NCBI GenBank assembly: GCA_025056955.1
Contig: JANWYL010000184.1
Coordinates: 1 to 6,103 of the forward strand
Source of the DNA: Sandaracinaceae bacterium
GTDB taxonomy: Bacteria > Myxococcota_A > Polyangia > Polyangiales > Sandaracinaceae
Reading direction: 5' to 3'
DNA: 6,103 nucleotides
The first letter of the stretch is position 1, and the number at the start of each line of letters is the position of its first letter. Of this stretch, positions 3,972 through 6,103 are shown piece by piece. The translations under genes were made by a program, and so were the position numbers. The notes below the pieces were generated by a model. The model saw only the letters and a list, made by a program, of their open reading frames with translations, had not been told where the DNA came from and did no database searches.

Positions 3972-6103
3972 ATGAGGCCTGGATTATTTGTTCGATGGGC
4001 TGGGATATTTGTATTTGCCCTTTGTGGGTGCCGCGACCGCACCTCTCTTTTGATCAAGGTGGAATCGGCTGATTTTAAGATTCCGGAAGATATCGATCGC
4101 TTGGATTTTTCAATTCGCGGTGAAACCACTGGGATGACCATCGAGCGTTCTTTCCAGGTGAGAACTCCATGGCCTCATTCGCTAAGCGTCCGTCCCGGAG
4201 CAGTGGAGTCAAACGCGGTGCGGATCACGGTCACTGGTTATAAGGGCGAGGACTTCGTGGTCCGACGGGTGCTCATGCGTTCTTTCAGTGCGGGCTTTGA
4301 AGAGGTCGTGGAAGTGGTCCTTCAAGGGGCATGTCGAGGGGTGCGATGCGCAGAGGGAAATGACTGCCTCAATGGATTTTGCGTCGGCGAAATGCGCGAT
4401 GCTGGTCCCATGCCTGATCGCGGTTTTGATGCGGCAAGGGACGCGGGGGTTGACGTTAATATCGACGCACCTTGCCCCGCTCCCTTGGTCAATTGCGGAG
4501 GCCGTTGCATCAATCCAAACACCGACCCTCAGTTCTGTGGCGCTGATCAGGCCTGCCAAGGTTATCGTTCTTGCCGGGGCCAGGAGCTTTGCATCGATGG
4601 CCAATGCAGGCTTGACTGCGATCCTGGCTACATCAACTGCGAGGGGTACTGCGTCAACCCCCTGACTGATCCTCGCTACTGCGGTGCACGTGAGCCTGAT
4701 TGCCAAATGGGAAGCGCCTGCCCGCCAGGGCGTTTTTGCGCGCTTGGGCGCTGTGCTGAAAGTTGCCCTCCAGGTCTCTACCCCTGCTTTGGAACTTGCA
4801 TCGATCCATCGATCGATCGGCGTTTCTGCGGGGTGGGCCCCGATTGCACTGGGGGCGCTGGGAGTTGCCTTGCGGGTGAGGCATGCATTGGAGGTGAATG
4901 TGTGATGGACTGCCCCGCTGGGCTCATCGCTTGTGGAGGCCGCTGTGTGAACCCCCAGATCGACCGGACCTTTTGTGGCGCACGCCCTGATTGCACCGGA
5001 GGGAGGGTGTGCAGCCCCTTGGAAGTGTGTGTCCAGGGCCGCTGCCAAACGGGTTGTCCCTCAGGTCAAATCGCTTGTGGCGGCCGTTGTGTGGATCCCA
5101 TGACTGACCCCGTGTTTTGTGGCGCTCGAGCTGACTGCACGGGAGGGACTTCTTGCAGCCGAGGCTTTGTGTGTCGCGCTGGTCGTTGTGTGGCCGATTG
5201 CCCGGAAGGTCAAGTGCCTTGCATGAACCGTTGCGTTGACCCCAACAGAGACAATTTGTTTTGCGGTGCAAATCCGGACTGCACCAGGTACACGACGTGC
5301 GGAGCGCGCGAAGCCTGCCGCATGGGGCGCTGTGAATGCATCCCTCCTGAGGAGCGGTGCGGAGACCGCTGCGTCGATACCCGCTTTGATCCGAGTAACT
5401 GCGGGCTCTGCGGCAGAAGTTGTGAAAGCGGGCAAGTGTGCGTTGGCGGTGCCTGCATGAGGTTCAGCGGAAGCGGATTTGACGGAAGTTTCGGCTCCTC
5501 TTGGCAAGCGCTCAATCTTCGCCCAGCCGAATGCATTCAGGATTTTGTTCCAAGGGGATCGAACTTCCTTTACTTTGCGTCCAGGGATCGATTTGGGGCG
5601 CTCAACCTCGAGTCTTTGGCCATCGAAGACAGGGCCACGCCTCCTGTCTTCATCCAACCAAATTGCAGCTTTACCTACTTTTTGGATGGAATCGTCCAGC
5701 TCTCTTCCTCCCGCGTTCTCCTCTACCAACCCCCAATGGATGAGTGGCGGAAGGTGCCAACAGGGGTGGAACTATCAAATTTGGGCATGACCACGACCGA
5801 TGGAAATGTGCTTTGGAGCGGTATGCCGGGCTTTTTGCTCCGCGGCTCTGTGGCTGCAGCCATGGTGGAGCTGATTCCTCTTGGCGCTCCTCTTCAAAGG
5901 ATCCGGGTGAGCCATGATCGGCGCTTTGGGAAGGTATTTATCGCCGGCCAAGGCGTGGCCGAGCTTCGTTCCTATGACCCCCTGAGCCGACAGCTCCGCC
6001 TCGAAGCGATGGCTCCTGGCCCAATTGGGGCCGTTTTCTGTGGAGACCGAGATGGGCATCTCTATGTTGGTTCGGCCGAAAATGTCCGTCGCGTTTGGCA
6101 ATT
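3972..6103 (+). CDS. Large secreted lipoprotein with seven 8-Cys modules and a propeller-like C-terminal region (3' end outside window)
   Basis: The frame is open from the ATG at 3972 to the window edge (710 full codons, no stop). It is in phase with the phosphorylase frame but separated from it by stops at 3849 and 3885. Residues 1-19 form a signal peptide (MRPG, then a hydrophobic core) ending in the lipobox LCGC, with Cys20 as the lipidation site. An N-terminal beta-rich domain (about 24-120) is followed by a small four-Cys motif (Cys121, 126, 132, 137). An Asp/Ala-rich linker (142-167, e.g. DAARDAGVDVNIDAPC) is typical of myxobacterial envelope proteins. Residues 168-498 are seven tandem modules of 43-49 residues with 8 cysteines each. 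From 499 on, strand pairs such as GKVFIAGQG and GHLYVGSAE, plus SYDPLSRQL, suggest a beta-propeller, cut by the window edge. It probably sits at the outer membrane or cell surface; adhesion or ligand binding is only a guess. Stig1-like repeat proteins are the nearest type I can name. Confidence 0.88.
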   Translation, partial: MRPGLFVRWAGIFVFALCGCRDRTSLLIKVESADFKIPEDIDRLDFSIRGETTGMTIERSFQVRTPWPHSLSVRPGAVESNAVRITVTGYKGEDFVVRRVLMRSFSAGFEEVVEVVLQGACRGVRCAEGNDCLNGFCVGEMRDAGPMPDRGFDAARDAGVDVNIDAPCPAPLVNCGGRCINPNTDPQFCGADQACQGYRSCRGQELCIDGQCRLDCDPGYINCEGYCVNPLTDPRYCGAREPDCQMGSACPPGRFCALGRCAESCPPGLYPCFGTCIDPSIDRRFCGVGPDCTGGAGSCLAGEACIGGECVMDCPAGLIACGGRCVNPQIDRTFCGARPDCTGGRVCSPLEVCVQGRCQTGCPSGQIACGGRCVDPMTDPVFCGARADCTGGTSCSRGFVCRAGRCVADCPEGQVPCMNRCVDPNRDNLFCGANPDCTRYTTCGAREACRMGRCECIPPEERCGDRCVDTRFDPSNCGLCGRSCESGQVCVGGACMRFSGSGFDGSFGSSWQALNLRPAECIQDFVPRGSNFLYFASRDRFGALNLESLAIEDRATPPVFIQPNCSFTYFLDGIVQLSSSRVLLYQPPMDEWRKVPTGVELSNLGMTTTDGNVLWSGMPGFLLRGSVAAAMVELIPLGAPLQRIRVSHDRRFGKVFIAGQGVAELRSYDPLSRQLRLEAMAPGPIGAVFCGDRDGHLYVGSAENVRRVWQ
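4473..5465 (+). repeat. Seven tandem 8-cysteine modules encoded in the lipoprotein gene
   Basis: Module starts are at 4473, 4617, 4764, 4911, 5055, 5199 and 5337 (lengths 48, 49, 49, 48, 48, 46 and 43 residues). The shared spacing is C-x6-C-x3-C-x9-C-x5-C-x5-C-x5-C-x4-C, with a one-residue insertion in modules 2 and 3. Core text is CGGRCV-(N/D)-P-x2-D-x2-FCGA-x2-DC. Every module keeps all 8 cysteines, 56 in total, which implies disulfide-bonded units outside the cytoplasm. Modules 4 and 5 are the closest pair. Module 7 departs from the rest: its middle reads NCGLCGRSC, the more usual Stig1-like form, so it looks like a capping unit. Confidence 0.9.

Noticed and set aside
3875..4072. Short plus-strand frame (65 residues) starting after the phosphorylase gene
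   Set aside because: It overlaps the lipoprotein start in another frame, has no clear ribosome-binding site and no domain; the lipobox frame explains this DNA better.
4798..4820. Short ATCG-type simple repeat
   Set aside because: It encodes the conserved CIDPSID part of module 3 and needs no other explanation.
4209..5048. Long open frame on the minus strand opposite the Cys modules (279 residues)
   Set aside because: The plus strand has a signal peptide, lipobox and strict 8-Cys periodicity. The minus frame is low-complexity and repeats only because the opposite strand does.
5061..5729. Second long minus-strand frame (222 residues)
   Set aside because: It is antisense to modules 5-7 and the C-terminal region, has no recognisable domain, and its Ala/Thr-rich repeats mirror the plus-strand modules.

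Overview
The window (about 55% GC by eye) looks like chromosomal DNA from a Gram-negative bacterium of the Myxococcota (old Deltaproteobacteria) type. The main reasons are two envelope proteins at the ends. One is a protein with carboxypeptidase-regulatory-like beta-sandwich repeats. The other is a lipoprotein with an Asp/Ala-rich linker followed by tandem 8-cysteine modules (CGGRCV.P..D..FCGA pattern). Both styles are common in myxobacterial genomes. This assignment rests on recalled family style, not on a search.

Layout. Bases 2-343 (+) are the 3' end of the beta-sandwich protein. It converges on a FabH-type ketoacyl synthase gene (352-1398, -), with only 8 bp between the stops. The 125-bp gap at 1399-1523 holds a plausible fabH promoter with an inverted repeat over its -35 box, and no convincing terminator. 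From 2904 down to 1524 (-) runs a tight three-gene operon: a 77-residue Cys-containing small protein, whose stop codon overlaps the next start, then two YeeE/YedE-type half-transporters. One half carries the GGGCTSGHG motif and the other the GFCPG motif. Each gene of the operon has its own purine-rich ribosome-binding site. A plausible operon promoter lies at 2919-2948. Divergent to it is a trimeric-type purine nucleoside phosphorylase gene (3003-3851, +). After a 120-bp gap without a clear terminator or promoter comes a large lipoprotein gene (3972 to beyond the window end, +). It encodes seven 8-Cys modules and then a beta-rich, propeller-like region cut by the window edge.

How the genes relate. 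The operon probably moves a small sulfur compound (thiosulfate or sulfide-type) across the inner membrane; the role of the small Cys protein is unknown. FabH (fatty-acid or related chain initiation) and the phosphorylase (purine salvage) are metabolic genes with no obvious link to their neighbours. I see no CRISPR array, tRNA, rRNA, insertion sequence or phage gene. The least ordinary items are the overlooked small gene coupled to the transporter and the 56-cysteine repeat lipoprotein, which is easy to miss because it has no stop codon inside the window.
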